Program-made: the position numbers and the translations under genes
Part shown: positions 26,367 to 35,655 of the stretch, piece by piece
Position numbering within the stretch: position 1 is the first letter of the stretch
Layout of the letters: each line of letters starts with the position of its first letter
DNA from: Gymnodinialimonas ceratoperidinii
GTDB taxonomy: Bacteria > Pseudomonadota > Alphaproteobacteria > Rhodobacterales > Rhodobacteraceae
Assembly: GCF_019297855.1 (NCBI RefSeq)
Contig: NZ_CP079194.1
Location: forward strand, 669,501-733,500
Direction: 5' to 3'
DNA: 64,000 bases
The notes under the pieces: model-generated
What the model was told of the DNA's origin: nothing
Seen by the model: only the letters and a program-made list of their open reading frames with translations
Database searches by the model: none

Positions 26367-27614
26367 ATGACCTTGATGAAAAAGTTCTACACGGGTGCGG
26401 CTGTTGTTGCGCTGTCGACCAGCGCCGTCGTGGCCCAGGAAGTGGAAGTTCTGCACTGGTGGACGTCCGGTGGTGAAGCCGCGGCCCTGAACGTTCTGCG
26501 CGAAGACCTTGCCGGTGGCGGCATCGGCTGGACCGACATGCCCGTCGCGGGTGGGGGTGGCTCCGACGCCATGACCGTCCTCCGCGCCCGCGTCACCGCA
26601 GGCGATCCCCCGACCGCCGTGCAGATGCTCGGTTTCTCGATTCAGGATTGGGCCGCCGAAGGCGCGCTGGCAAACCTGAACGATCTGGCGGCAGAGCAGA
26701 ACTGGGACGAAGTCGTGCCCGAGGCGCTGCAGGCGTTCTCCACCTACGAGGGTGATTGGGTTGCCGCACCGGTCAACGTGCACTCGACCAACTGGGTCTG
26801 GGCCAACACGGCGCTGATGGAAGAGCTCGGCATTGAGCAGCCCGAGACATGGGAAGACTTCGTCGCTGCGATGCAGACCGCGCAGGACGCCGGTTACACC
26901 GCGCTGGCGCATGGCGGCCAGGCTTGGCAGGACGCCACGATCTTCGACTCCATGGTCATGGGCGTCGGCGGTCCCGAGTTCTACCAGGCCTCCATGGTCG
27001 ATCTGGACCCGGAAGCCCTCGGCGGCGAGCAGATGGTTGAAGCCTTCGAGCGCATGGCCACGCTGCGCGGCTTCGTCGACGACAACTTCTCCGGTCGTGA
27101 CTGGAACCTCGCCTCGGCCATGGTGATCAACGGCGAAGCGCTGTTCCAGATCATGGGTGACTGGGCGAAGGGTGAATTCGTCAACGCGGGCCTGACGGCC
27201 GGCGAAGAGTTCCAGTGCTTCCGCGTGCCGGGCACCGAGGGCACCGTGACCTTCAACTCCGACCAGTTTGCCATGTTCGGCGTCGATGAAGACGACGCGG
27301 AATCGCAGCTTGCCATGGCCTCTGCCGTGATGAGCCCCGAGTTCCAGATTGCCTTCAACGTGGTCAAGGGTTCCGCACCGGCCCGTACGGACATCGACCC
27401 CTCGTCGTTCGACGCCTGCGGTCAGGCCGCGATGGCGGATCTGGCGGAAGCCGGTTCCAACGGTGGCCTCTTCGGCTCCATGGCTCACGGCCACGCCAAC
27501 CCGCCGTCGATCCAGAACGCGATGTATGACGTGATCACCGCGCACTTCAACGGCGAGTTCGATGCTGAGACCGCCGCTGAAGAGATGGTCACCGCCGTCG
27601 AGCTGGCCCAATAA
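26367..27614 (+). CDS. Glucose/mannose-type ABC transporter substrate-binding protein (GtsA-like)
   Basis: A 415-residue secreted SBP family 1 protein with a signal peptide cut near SAVVAQE (about residue 24). The mature N-terminus [21 protein letters not shown], with [22 protein letters not shown] split around residue 60, is characteristic of Gts/XacG-type glucose-binding proteins. [14 protein letters not shown] and GDWAKGEF also fit. GGGAGGA gives the ribosome site for the ATG at 26367; a TTG 15 bases upstream is rejected. A strong intercistronic hairpin follows. The operon continues with two permeases and an ATPase. Confidence 0.92.
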   Translation: MTLMKKFYTGAAVVALSTSAVVAQEVEVLHWWTSGGEAAALNVLREDLAGGGIGWTDMPVAGGGGSDAMTVLRARVTAGDPPTAVQMLGFSIQDWAAEGALANLNDLAAEQNWDEVVPEALQAFSTYEGDWVAAPVNVHSTNWVWANTALMEELGIEQPETWEDFVAAMQTAQDAGYTALAHGGQAWQDATIFDSMVMGVGGPEFYQASMVDLDPEALGGEQMVEAFERMATLRGFVDDNFSGRDWNLASAMVINGEALFQIMGDWAKGEFVNAGLTAGEEFQCFRVPGTEGTVTFNSDQFAMFGVDEDDAESQLAMASAVMSPEFQIAFNVVKGSAPARTDIDPSSFDACGQAAMADLAEAGSNGGLFGSMAHGHANPPSIQNAMYDVITAHFNGEFDAETAAEEMVTAVELAQ

Positions 27615-27627
27615 TCAGCCCCACTTC

Positions 27628-27660
27628 GGCCCGGCCCCCGCATGCGCGCGGGGCCGGGCC
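27628..27660 (+). terminator. Strong intercistronic hairpin after the GtsA-like gene
   Basis: A perfect 11-bp GC stem (GGCCCGGCCCC at 27628-27638, complement at 27650-27660) with an 11-base loop, followed by TTCTC rather than a U-run. It is like the hairpins after two other binding-protein genes in this window and probably stabilises the upstream message or partly attenuates the downstream genes. Confidence 0.7.
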
Positions 27661-27719
27661 TTCTCGCAGCCGGCCGGTCGCGCCGCTGCACATCCCATCG
27701 AAGTCGAAGGAGAGGCCCC

Positions 27720-28625
27720 ATGGCCGCCACTGATCCCATGTTGGAGGGCGCGGATTTCCGCACGCGTCTTCAGAACTGGCTTCCGAAAATCGTGCTCGCC
27801 CCGTCCTTCGCGGTGATGGTGCTGTTCGTCTACGGTTTCATCGCATTCACGATCTATCTCAGCTTCACCGGCTCGCGCATGTTGCCGAGCTTCGACCTTG
27901 TCGGCTGGCAGAACTACGAGCGCCTGTTCCGGGTGCGGCAGTGGGATACGGCGATCGTCAATCTCGGGATTTTCGCCGGGCTCTACATCGTCATCAGCAC
28001 GATCATCGGCCTGCTCCTCGCGATCTTCCTCGATCAGAAAATTCGCGGCGAAGGCATCCTGCGCCCGATCTTCCTCTACCCCATGGCGCTGTCCTTCATC
28101 GTTACCGGCACCGCCTGGAAATGGATCCTCGACCCGGCCATCGGGCTGGAGGTCACGATGCAGCAATGGGGGTTCGAGAACTTCCAGTTCGACTGGATCA
28201 AGGATAGCGAGATGGCGATCTACACCATCGTCATTGCCGCGGTCTGGCAGTCCTCCGGTTTCGTCATGGCGATGTTCCTCGCCGGTCTGCGCGGGATCGA
28301 CAACGAGATCCTCAAAGCCGCCCAGATGGACGGCGCTTCGAACTTCCAGATGTACCGGCGGATCATCCTGCCGCAGCTGCGTCCCGCATTCCTCTCGGCC
28401 TTCGTGATCCTGTCGCACCTCGCCATCAAGTCTTACGACCTCGTCGTAGCAATGACAGATGGCGGCCCCGGCACCTCGACCTGGCTGCCCGCGCTCTTCA
28501 TGTATGAATACACCTTCACGCGTAACCAGATGGGCATCGGTGCGGCGTCTGCCGTGATCATGCTGATGACCATCGCCGCGATCATGGTGCCTTACCTCTA
28601 CGCCGAACTGCGGGAGAAGAACTGA
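27720..28625 (+). CDS. Sugar ABC transporter permease 1 (GtsB-like)
   Basis: A 301-residue MalF-type permease with six predicted helices. It starts at an ATG preceded by AAGGAGAGG. Recognisable parts are PKIVLAPSFAVMVLFVYGFIAF, FLYPMALSFIVTGTAWKWIL and the EAA loop EILKAAQMDGASNFQMYRRIILPQL. FLYPMALSFIVTGTAWKW is typical of the glucose/mannose transporters of proteobacteria. The stop overlaps the second permease start by one base (TGATG). Confidence 0.92.
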   Translation: MAATDPMLEGADFRTRLQNWLPKIVLAPSFAVMVLFVYGFIAFTIYLSFTGSRMLPSFDLVGWQNYERLFRVRQWDTAIVNLGIFAGLYIVISTIIGLLLAIFLDQKIRGEGILRPIFLYPMALSFIVTGTAWKWILDPAIGLEVTMQQWGFENFQFDWIKDSEMAIYTIVIAAVWQSSGFVMAMFLAGLRGIDNEILKAAQMDGASNFQMYRRIILPQLRPAFLSAFVILSHLAIKSYDLVVAMTDGGPGTSTWLPALFMYEYTFTRNQMGIGAASAVIMLMTIAAIMVPYLYAELREKN

Positions 28626-29506
28626 TGGCCATTGCCTCCACCGACACCGCCATCCGCTCTTCGAAAGTGACGCGGACGTTCCTCTATCTCTTTTTGCTGC
28701 TCTTCGCGCTGTTCTACCTGATGCCGCTGTTCATCATGGCCGTGAACTCGCTGAAACCGCTGGAGGAAATCACCAGCGGCGGGATGATCTCGCTGCCGCA
28801 GAACTGGACCATCGAGCCGTGGCTTTCGGCATGGTCCACCGCCCAGATCGGGGTCGAGCCCACGGGCCTGCGTCCCTATTTCATCAACTCCATCGCCATG
28901 GCGGTGCCGGCGGTCACGATCTCCACCATCGCCGGGGCGCTCAACGGCTACGTGCTGACGAAATGGCACTTTCGGGGCGCGACATGGATCTTCGGGCTGC
29001 TGCTCTTCTCCTGCTTCATTCCGTTCCAGATCGTCCTGATCCCGATGGCGCGGATCTTGGGCATCCTGAACATCTCGGGCACGACCTACGGGCTCATTCT
29101 TGTTCACGTGGTCTACGGCATCGGCTTCTCGACGCTCTATTTCCGCAACTACTACGCCGCCTTCCCGACCGAGCTGGTGCGCGCCGCGCAGATTGACGGC
29201 GCCGGGTTCTTCCAGATCTTCTGGCGGATCATGCTGCCCTCGTCGGGGCCAATCATCGCGGTCTGCTGCATCTGGCAGTTCACCAACATCTGGAATGACT
29301 TCCTTTTCGGCGCCTCTTTCGCGTCGGGCGGGGCGGCCCCGATGACAGTCGCTCTCAACAACCTCGTCAACTCGAGCACCGGCGTGCGCGAGTACAACGT
29401 CCACTTCGCCGGCGCCATCATGGCCGCTGCACCAACACTCCTCGTCTACATCGTGGCCGGTCGGTATTTCGTCCGCGGCCTGATGGCGGGCTCTGTGAAA
29501 GGCTGA
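28625..29506 (+). CDS. Sugar ABC transporter permease 2 (GtsC-like)
   Basis: A 293-residue MalG-type permease. A first helix (about residues 18-40) leads to SLKPLEEIT, then the core with INSIAMAVPAVTISTIAGALNGY and the EAA loop LVRAAQIDGAGFFQIFWRIMLPSS. It has normal family length, in contrast to the enlarged paralogue at 17568. It is the channel partner of the permease at 27720; the ATPase gene follows after 3 bases. Confidence 0.92.
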   Translation: MAIASTDTAIRSSKVTRTFLYLFLLLFALFYLMPLFIMAVNSLKPLEEITSGGMISLPQNWTIEPWLSAWSTAQIGVEPTGLRPYFINSIAMAVPAVTISTIAGALNGYVLTKWHFRGATWIFGLLLFSCFIPFQIVLIPMARILGILNISGTTYGLILVHVVYGIGFSTLYFRNYYAAFPTELVRAAQIDGAGFFQIFWRIMLPSSGPIIAVCCIWQFTNIWNDFLFGASFASGGAAPMTVALNNLVNSSTGVREYNVHFAGAIMAAAPTLLVYIVAGRYFVRGLMAGSVKG

Positions 29507-29509
29507 CCC

Positions 29510-30625
29510 ATGGGTTTTCTAGACATCAACAACGTCACCAAATCCTACGGCTCGGTGGAGGTCCTCCACAAGGTCGACATCCAGGTGCAGGAAGGGGAGT
29601 TCCTCGTCCTCGTCGGCCCGTCGGGCTGCGGCAAGTCCACCTTGCTCAACATGATCGCGGGGCTGGAGGGGATCACCTCGGGCGAGATCGCGATCAAGGA
29701 TCGGGTGGTCAACGACGTGACGCCGTCCAAGCGCAACATCGCCATGGTCTTCCAGAGCTACGCGCTCTACCCCAACATGACCGTGGGTCAGAACATCACC
29801 TTCGGGCTGGAGATGCAGGGCACCCCCAAGGCCGAACGTGACGCCGCCATGGCCGATGTGGCCAAGCTTCTGCAGATCGAGAACCTGCTCGACCGCAAGC
29901 CCGGCCAGCTTTCCGGCGGACAGCGTCAGCGCGTCGCCATGGGCCGCGCGCTGGTGCGCGACCCGGACGTGTTCCTCTTCGACGAGCCGCTCTCGAACCT
30001 CGACGCCAAGCTGCGGGTCGACATGCGGACCGAGATCAAGAAGCTGCACCAGAAGCTCGGCACCACCATCGTCTACGTGACCCACGACCAGATCGAGGCG
30101 ATGACCCTCTCGACCCGGATCGCGGTGATGTACAACGGTTACGTGCAGCAACTCGGCACCCCGAAGGAGATCTACGACAACCCCGCCAACCTCTTCGTGG
30201 CGACCTTCATGGGCTCGCCCGCGATGAACGTGCTCAGCGCCAAGCTGGTCGAGATGAACGGCGCGATCCATGCGGAGTTCTCCGGCGCCGAGGGGCAGGA
30301 CATCCACCTGCGCATCGAGAACGCGCCCGAGGCCTACCGCGCCTACCTGAACCGCGACGTGATGCTCGGAATCCGGCCCGAGGCGATCACCGACCCCGAG
30401 GGCGCCGACCGCAACGCGCGGAACATCCAAAGCATGACCAATACCGTCAGTGTCACCGAGCCTGCCGGCGCCGATACCTTCGTCAGCACGACGTTGGCGG
30501 GCAAGGATTGCATCGCCCGGATGCGCGCCGATGCCGATGTCCACGCGGGGCAACCCTTTGAATTCGCGGTGAACATGGACAAGGCAGTTCTCTTCGATCC
30601 GAAGACGGAAGACCGCATCGCGTAA
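29510..30625 (+). CDS. Sugar ABC transporter ATP-binding protein (MalK/UgpC type)
   Basis: A 371-residue ATPase with Walker [11 protein letters not shown]-loop [12 protein letters not shown], signature [14 protein letters not shown], Walker [16 protein letters not shown] and switch His [12 protein letters not shown], followed by a TOBE/OB domain from about residue 240 ([28 protein letters not shown]). It closes the transporter operon and is followed by a good terminator. Strongly similar to the ATPase at 19098 over the nucleotide-binding domain; family ATPases can be shared between importers. Confidence 0.93.
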   Translation: MGFLDINNVTKSYGSVEVLHKVDIQVQEGEFLVLVGPSGCGKSTLLNMIAGLEGITSGEIAIKDRVVNDVTPSKRNIAMVFQSYALYPNMTVGQNITFGLEMQGTPKAERDAAMADVAKLLQIENLLDRKPGQLSGGQRQRVAMGRALVRDPDVFLFDEPLSNLDAKLRVDMRTEIKKLHQKLGTTIVYVTHDQIEAMTLSTRIAVMYNGYVQQLGTPKEIYDNPANLFVATFMGSPAMNVLSAKLVEMNGAIHAEFSGAEGQDIHLRIENAPEAYRAYLNRDVMLGIRPEAITDPEGADRNARNIQSMTNTVSVTEPAGADTFVSTTLAGKDCIARMRADADVHAGQPFEFAVNMDKAVLFDPKTEDRIA

Positions 30626-30632
30626 CAGCCAG

Positions 30633-30663
30633 AGCCCGGGTGCCATCGCCCGGGCTTATTTTT
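30633..30663 (+). terminator. Rho-independent terminator after the glucose-type transporter operon
   Basis: A perfect 8-bp stem AGCCCGGG / CCCGGGCT with loop TGCCATCG is followed by TATTTTT. It separates the transporter operon from operon 2, whose operator begins 11 bases downstream. Confidence 0.92.
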
Positions 30664-30673
30664 CGCTTGGAAT

Positions 30674-30685
30674 TGGAACGTTCCA
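30674..30685 (+). promoter_or_regulatory. LacI-type operator before catabolic operon 2
   Basis: TGGAACGTTCCA is a perfect 12-bp palindrome identical to the site at 20188-20199 and one base different from that at 20214-20225. It ends 19 bases before the ATG of the first operon-2 gene. The match links operons 1 and 2 to one repressor, most simply the LacI protein encoded within operon 2 (35656). Confidence 0.8.
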
Positions 30686-30704
30686 GAACTAGTGATGACG
30701 GGCA

Positions 30705-32177
30705 ATGAGTGACGCTGATATCATAATCGTCGGCTCCGGCATGGGGGGTGCGACACTAGCCGCCGGATTGGCGGCTTCCGGGCAGCGTGTGCTGATCCTC
30801 GAACGCGGCCAATTGCTCGCCGATTGCCCCGAGGCCCGCGATCCGGTCGCGATCTTCCGCGACGGACATTTCCGCCCCGACGAGACATGGCTGACGCCCG
30901 AGGGCTCGCGCTTCAATCCCGGCAATTACGCCTGCGTCGGTGGCAACTCGAAGTTCTACGGCGCGGTGATGCTGCGCTACCGCGAGGCCGATTTCGCGCC
31001 GATCACCCACATGGAGGGCACCACCCCCGGCTGGCCGTTCCCCTACGAGACGCTCGCGCCCTTCTACGCGCGGGCCGAGGCGCTGTTCAACGTACGCGGC
31101 GATGCCTCTGCGGACCCGACCGAGCCGCCGCGCGGCGCCTATCCGCATCCGCCAATCCCCCATGAGGCTGAAATCGCCGACCTTGCGGATCGTCTGTCCG
31201 CTGCCGGCCTACATCCCGCGCCGCTGCCCCTGGCCGTCGATCTCGACCGTTGGCTGCAGCGCGCGCAGACGCCTTGGGATGCCTTCCCCGACACCACCGG
31301 CGGCAAGCTCGATGCCGAAAGCGCCGCATTGGCGGAGGCCTTGGCGCACCCCAACGTGACGCTCCGCAGCGGGGTGGAGGTCCGGCGGATCGAGGCGGAG
31401 GGCGGCCACGTCACCGGGCTTCTCACCTCGGCCGGTCGCTTGACCGCGCCGCACGTCGTGTTGGCGGCGGGCGCGGTGCACACGGCGGCGCTGCTGCTCC
31501 GCTCGGCCTCCGAGGCGCATCCGCGCGGGCTCGCCAACCGCTCCGATCAGGTGGGGCGCAACTTTATGAACCACAATGCCAGCGCGGTGCTGGCGCTCAG
31601 CACGCGGCGCAACCGCGCGGTCTACCAGAAGACCCTGCAGATCAACGATTGGTATCTCTCCGGCGGGCCGGAGGGCGCGCCGCTTGGCAACGTGCAACTC
31701 CTCGGCCGCGTCTCCGCGCCGATCCTTGCCGCGCAGACGGGGTTGCCCGTGCCGCTCGCCAAGCTCATCGCCGGCCGGGCCATCGACTTCTACGCCATGT
31801 CCGAGGATCTGCCCAACCCCGATAGCCGCGTGACCCTGCGGGGCGAGGATATCGTGCTGGACTGGAAGCGCTCCAACTGGGCGGCGCACGAAGCGCTGGT
31901 CGCGAAGCTGAAGGCGACCCTGAAGCGGGCGGGCTTCCCGGTGGTGCTTTCCAAGGCATTCGACCGCCGCACCCCCTCGCACCAATGCGGCACTGCGCGG
32001 ATCGGGACGGACCCGGCCACCAGCGTCTGCGACCCGTTGGGCCGCGCCCATGACCTCGACAACCTGTCGATCTGCGATGCCTCGCTGCTGCCCACCTCGG
32101 CGGCGGTGAACCCCTCGCTCACCATCGCGGCCCTTGCCCTGCGGCAGGCCGATCACCTCAAGGAGGCCGTTCAATGA
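30705..32177 (+). CDS. GMC-family FAD-dependent oxidoreductase 1
   Basis: A 490-residue flavoprotein. The FAD motif is DIIIVGSGMGGATLAAGLAA (4-23) followed by RVLILERG. The C-terminal block DLDNLSICDASLLPTSAAVNPSLTI has the conserved N-P pair of GMC enzymes, and HQCGTARIG carries the expected active-site His. It oxidises an alcohol or a sugar hydroxyl to a carbonyl. It has two insert regions relative to choline dehydrogenase and is closer to the short sugar/cholesterol-type branch. First gene of operon 2, under a LacI-type operator; its stop overlaps the SDR start (ATGA). Confidence 0.85.
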   Translation: MSDADIIIVGSGMGGATLAAGLAASGQRVLILERGQLLADCPEARDPVAIFRDGHFRPDETWLTPEGSRFNPGNYACVGGNSKFYGAVMLRYREADFAPITHMEGTTPGWPFPYETLAPFYARAEALFNVRGDASADPTEPPRGAYPHPPIPHEAEIADLADRLSAAGLHPAPLPLAVDLDRWLQRAQTPWDAFPDTTGGKLDAESAALAEALAHPNVTLRSGVEVRRIEAEGGHVTGLLTSAGRLTAPHVVLAAGAVHTAALLLRSASEAHPRGLANRSDQVGRNFMNHNASAVLALSTRRNRAVYQKTLQINDWYLSGGPEGAPLGNVQLLGRVSAPILAAQTGLPVPLAKLIAGRAIDFYAMSEDLPNPDSRVTLRGEDIVLDWKRSNWAAHEALVAKLKATLKRAGFPVVLSKAFDRRTPSHQCGTARIGTDPATSVCDPLGRAHDLDNLSICDASLLPTSAAVNPSLTIAALALRQADHLKEAVQ

Positions 32178-32884
32178 AAGCGCTCGTCACCGGCGGACAA
32201 CAGGGCATCGGCCTCGGCATTGCCACGGCCTTGCACGCAGCGGGGTGGGAGATCGCCGTCGCCGCAGAGGCGGAGACCGCCGAGCTGCCCTTCGAGGCCA
32301 GCTACCACCACCACGATATCCGCGACATCGAGGCGATCCCGGCGCTGCTCGATGCCGTGGGCCCCGTCACCACGCTGATCTCCAACGCGGGCGTCGGCGC
32401 GATGACGCGCGGCGACCTGCTGGAGATGACGCCCGAAAGCTACGACCGCTGCCAGGAGGTCAACACCCGCGGCGCGGTCTTCCTCGCGCAGCAGGTGGCC
32501 AAGCGGATGCTGGACCTGCCCGCTGACCCCTACCGCTCGATCACCTTCATCACTTCGGTCAGCGCCGCGATCGTGAATGCCAACCGGGCCGAATATTGCG
32601 TCTCCAAGGCGGCGACTGCGATGGCCGCCCGCGCCTTCGCCCTGCGGCTCGCGCCCGAGAACATCGGCGTCTTCGATGTCCGCCCCGGCATCGTGCAATC
32701 GCCGATGACCGCGCCGGTGGCCGAGCAATACGACAGCACCATCCCCGACCTCGTCCCCGCCGGCCGGTGGGGCACCCCGCGCGATATCGCCGAGGTCATC
32801 GTCCCGCTGGCGCGCGGCGATTTCGCCTTCGCCACCGGCGCGCAGATCCCGGTGGACGGCGGCCTGTCCATCCACACGTTTTGA
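32174..32884 (+). CDS. Short-chain dehydrogenase/reductase (3-ketoacyl reductase-like)
   Basis: A 236-residue SDR with the cofactor motif TGGQQGIG (7-14), the structural motif NAGVG, a Ser in ITSVSA and the catalytic Tyr-x3-Lys in EYCVSKAA, then RPGIVQSPMTAP and a C-terminal PVDGGLSIHTF. It is a classical NAD(P)-dependent alcohol/ketone oxidoreductase. The start lies inside the preceding GMC gene (4-base overlap). In the operon it probably acts next to the two GMC enzymes on the same carbon skeleton, for example reducing or oxidising a keto intermediate. Confidence 0.9.
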   Translation: MKALVTGGQQGIGLGIATALHAAGWEIAVAAEAETAELPFEASYHHHDIRDIEAIPALLDAVGPVTTLISNAGVGAMTRGDLLEMTPESYDRCQEVNTRGAVFLAQQVAKRMLDLPADPYRSITFITSVSAAIVNANRAEYCVSKAATAMAARAFALRLAPENIGVFDVRPGIVQSPMTAPVAEQYDSTIPDLVPAGRWGTPRDIAEVIVPLARGDFAFATGAQIPVDGGLSIHTF

Positions 32885-32892
32885 GGCACCCC

Positions 32893-34479
32893 ATGGCTGA
32901 CGGCTTCGATTTCATCATCATTGGTGGCGGCTCGGCGGGCTCGGTCCTGGCCGCGCGCCTGTCCGAGAACCCCGACGTGCGCGTCTGCCTGCTGGAGGCC
33001 GGCGGCTCGGACCGGCACCCGTTCTACCACCTGCCCGCAGGCTTCGCGAAGATGACCAAGGGCATCGGTTCCTGGGGGTGGAGCACGGTCCCGCAGGCGC
33101 ACATGCAGGGCAAGGTCTTCACCTACACGCAGGCCAAGGTGATCGGCGGCGGCTCCGCGATCAACGCGCAGATCTACACGCGCGGCCATCCGCTGGACTA
33201 CGACGAGTGGCGGCAGATGGGCTGCGAGGGCTGGAGCTACGAGGACGTCCTCCCCTATTTTCGCAAGTCCGAGGATAACGACACCTACGCGGGCCGCTAC
33301 CACGGGCAGGGCGGGCCGCTCGGCGTGTCGAAACCCGCCGCGCCCCTGCCGATCTGCGAGGCCTATTTCGAGGCCGCCCGCGCGCTTGGCATTCCCTTCA
33401 ACGAGGATGTGACCGGCGAGGTGCAGGAAGGCGCGGCCTACTACCAGCTGACCCAGAGAAATGCCCGCCGCTCCTCCGCCGCGATGGCCTTCCTGCATCC
33501 CGCGCGCCGTCGTCCGAACCTGACCGTGAAACTGCGCGCGCAGGTGCGGCGGATCATCGTGGAGAAGGGCCGCGCCCGCGGGGTGGAGATGCTGGACGGC
33601 ACGCGCCTGACCGCCGAGCGCGAGGTGATCCTCTCCAGCGGCGCCATCGGCTCGCCGCGCCTGTTGCAGCTCTCGGGCATCGGCCCCGCGGACGAGCTGC
33701 GCGCCCTCGGCCTCGACGTGGTGCTCGACCAGCCGCAGGTGGGCAGCAACCTGCAGGACCACCTCGACCTCTACTGCATCGCCGAGGTCTCGGGCCCCCA
33801 TACCTACGACCGTTTCGCCAAACCGCATCTGAGCGTGCTGGCTGGTCTGCAATACCTCGCCACCAAGAAGGGGCCGGTGGCTTCCAGCCTCTTCGAGACC
33901 GGCGGTTTCTGGTATGCCGACCCCGACGCGCGCTCACCCGACCTGCAGTTCCACCTCGGCCTCGGCACCGGGATCGAGGCGGGGGTGGCGGCTATGCCCG
34001 ACGGCGGCGTGACGCTGAACTCCTGCTACCTGCGCCCGCGCTCGCGCGGCTCGGTCCGCTTGGCCAGCGCCGATCCCGTCCGCGCCCCGCTGATCGATCC
34101 GAACTACTGCGCCGATCCCCGCGACCGCGAAATGTCGATCCGCGGGTTGAAGCTGACGCAGGAGATCCTCGCGCAAGAGGCGCTGGCCCCGATGATCAAG
34201 GCCGAGCGTCTGCCCGGCCCCGACGTGCGCACCGATGACGAGTATTTCGACTTCATCTGCCAGCACTCCAAGACCTCGCACCATTGCGCCGGCACCTGCG
34301 CCATGGGGCCGGGCGACAGCGCCGTGGTCACGCCGCGGTTGGCCTTCAACGGCATCGAGGGGCTGCGCGTCGCCGATGCCTCGATCATGCCGCGCGTCGT
34401 CTCTTCCAACACCAATGCACCCACGATCATGATTGCCGAGAAGGCCGCCGACATGATCCGCGAAGATCAGGGGATCTAG
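32893..34479 (+). CDS. GMC-family FAD-dependent oxidoreductase 2 (choline-dehydrogenase-like)
   Basis: A 528-residue GMC flavoenzyme of normal length. FAD motif FIIIGGGSAGSVLAARLSE, GMC signature 1 around KVIGGGSAINAQIYTRG, signature 2 GAIGSPRLLQLSGIGP, and the catalytic His region HSKTSHHCAGTCAMG with the C-terminal NTNAPTIMIAEKAAD. The family includes choline, alcohol and polyethylene glycol dehydrogenases. The neighbouring genes do not support choline: betB-like context is absent and no betaine gene is seen. The ATG at 32893 lies 8 bases after the SDR stop; the frame's 99-codon upstream extension is noise. Confidence 0.9.
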   Translation: MADGFDFIIIGGGSAGSVLAARLSENPDVRVCLLEAGGSDRHPFYHLPAGFAKMTKGIGSWGWSTVPQAHMQGKVFTYTQAKVIGGGSAINAQIYTRGHPLDYDEWRQMGCEGWSYEDVLPYFRKSEDNDTYAGRYHGQGGPLGVSKPAAPLPICEAYFEAARALGIPFNEDVTGEVQEGAAYYQLTQRNARRSSAAMAFLHPARRRPNLTVKLRAQVRRIIVEKGRARGVEMLDGTRLTAEREVILSSGAIGSPRLLQLSGIGPADELRALGLDVVLDQPQVGSNLQDHLDLYCIAEVSGPHTYDRFAKPHLSVLAGLQYLATKKGPVASSLFETGGFWYADPDARSPDLQFHLGLGTGIEAGVAAMPDGGVTLNSCYLRPRSRGSVRLASADPVRAPLIDPNYCADPRDREMSIRGLKLTQEILAQEALAPMIKAERLPGPDVRTDDEYFDFICQHSKTSHHCAGTCAMGPGDSAVVTPRLAFNGIEGLRVADASIMPRVVSSNTNAPTIMIAEKAADMIREDQGI

Positions 34480-34482
34480 ACC

Positions 34483-35646
34483 ATGCTTCTGCCCACCACC
34501 AACGGTACGCTCGAAGACTACACCTTGACCGGGACGCCCCTTGTCCCCCGTGCGCCGCAAGTGCCGCTGACCCGCACCGCCTTCGCCGCCGCCCACGTGA
34601 TCAGCGACCCGCTGGCCGAGCGCGATCCCTGGGTGGGCCGCCCCGCCGTCGACTGGGACGCCACCTTGAAGTTCCGCGAAGACCTCTGGGACCAGGGCCT
34701 CGGGCTGGCCGAGGCCATGGATACCTCGCAGCGCGGCATGGGGGTGGACTGGCCCACGGCCCGCGAGTTGATCGAGCGGACGATGGCTGCCGCCCGAGCG
34801 CATCCGACGCAACCGCGCGTCGCCTGCGGCGCGGGCACAGACCACGCCGCGCCAGAGGAGCTGACAAGCCTCGCCGCGATCCGCGATGCCTACATGCACC
34901 AGATGGAGGCGGTGGAGGCCGCCGGCGGTCAGATCATCCTGATGGCCACCCGCGCCCTGCCGGCGATCGGCGCAGGCCCCGAGGATTACGCGCGCCTCTA
35001 TGACGACCTGATCTCCCAGGCGCAGGCGCCGGTGATCCTGCACTGGTTGGGCGAGATGTTCGACCCGGCCCTTGCCGGCTACTGGGGCAGCACGGATATC
35101 GAGACGGCCAACAAGGTCGTCCACGACCTCATCGCGCGCAATGCCGCGAAAGTGGACGGGCTGAAAATCTCGCTGCTCGACCAGTCCCACGAGGAAACCT
35201 TCCGCGCGGCCTTGCCCGAGGGCGTCCGCCTCTACACCGGCGACGATTTCAACTTCGCCGCGCTGATCGAGGGCGACGGCACCCATTACTCCCACGCGCT
35301 CCTCGGCATCTTCGCCGCCATCGCGCCCGCCGCCTCGCAGGCGCTGGAGGCGCTGGCCCGCGACGACCACGAGACCTACAACAGGCTCCTCGCGCCAACG
35401 GTCCCGCTCGGCCGCGAGATCTTCAAGGCGCCGACCCAGTTCTACAAGGCCGGCATCGCGTACCTCGCCTGGCTGAACGGCCAGCAGTCGCATTTCGTCA
35501 TGCCCGGTGGCTTCCAATCCTCGCGTGAGATCACGCATTTCGCGCAGGTTTTCCGACTGGCCGACCAGGCGCGCCTGCTGACGGACCCGGACCTCGCGCA
35601 GGCGCGGATGCGCAACCTTCTGGCGCTTCACGGGATCGATAGCTAA
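34483..35646 (+). CDS. DUF993 family protein, dihydrodipicolinate-synthase-like aldolase
   Basis: A 387-residue protein matching what I know as DUF993, a distant branch of the DapA/NanA class I aldolase superfamily. Its beginning LEDYTLTG and DWDATLKFREDLWDQGLGLAEAMDT (split at 72-75), and the segment KVDGLKISLLDQ with a Lys placed like the Schiff-base Lys of DapA-type TIM barrels, support this. No DUF993 enzyme has a function I can name. In this operon, after three dehydrogenases and before a glycerate kinase, C-C bond cleavage (retro-aldol) is the natural hypothesis. It starts 3 bases after the GMC gene. Confidence 0.75.
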   Translation: MLLPTTNGTLEDYTLTGTPLVPRAPQVPLTRTAFAAAHVISDPLAERDPWVGRPAVDWDATLKFREDLWDQGLGLAEAMDTSQRGMGVDWPTARELIERTMAAARAHPTQPRVACGAGTDHAAPEELTSLAAIRDAYMHQMEAVEAAGGQIILMATRALPAIGAGPEDYARLYDDLISQAQAPVILHWLGEMFDPALAGYWGSTDIETANKVVHDLIARNAAKVDGLKISLLDQSHEETFRAALPEGVRLYTGDDFNFAALIEGDGTHYSHALLGIFAAIAPAASQALEALARDDHETYNRLLAPTVPLGREIFKAPTQFYKAGIAYLAWLNGQQSHFVMPGGFQSSREITHFAQVFRLADQARLLTDPDLAQARMRNLLALHGIDS

Positions 35647-35655
35647 GCATTGAGC

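Noticed and set aside
32893..34479. Choline dehydrogenase (betA) annotation for GMC oxidoreductase 2
   Set aside because: No betaine aldehyde dehydrogenase partner in the operon, no betI and no choline importer; the GMC family is broad.
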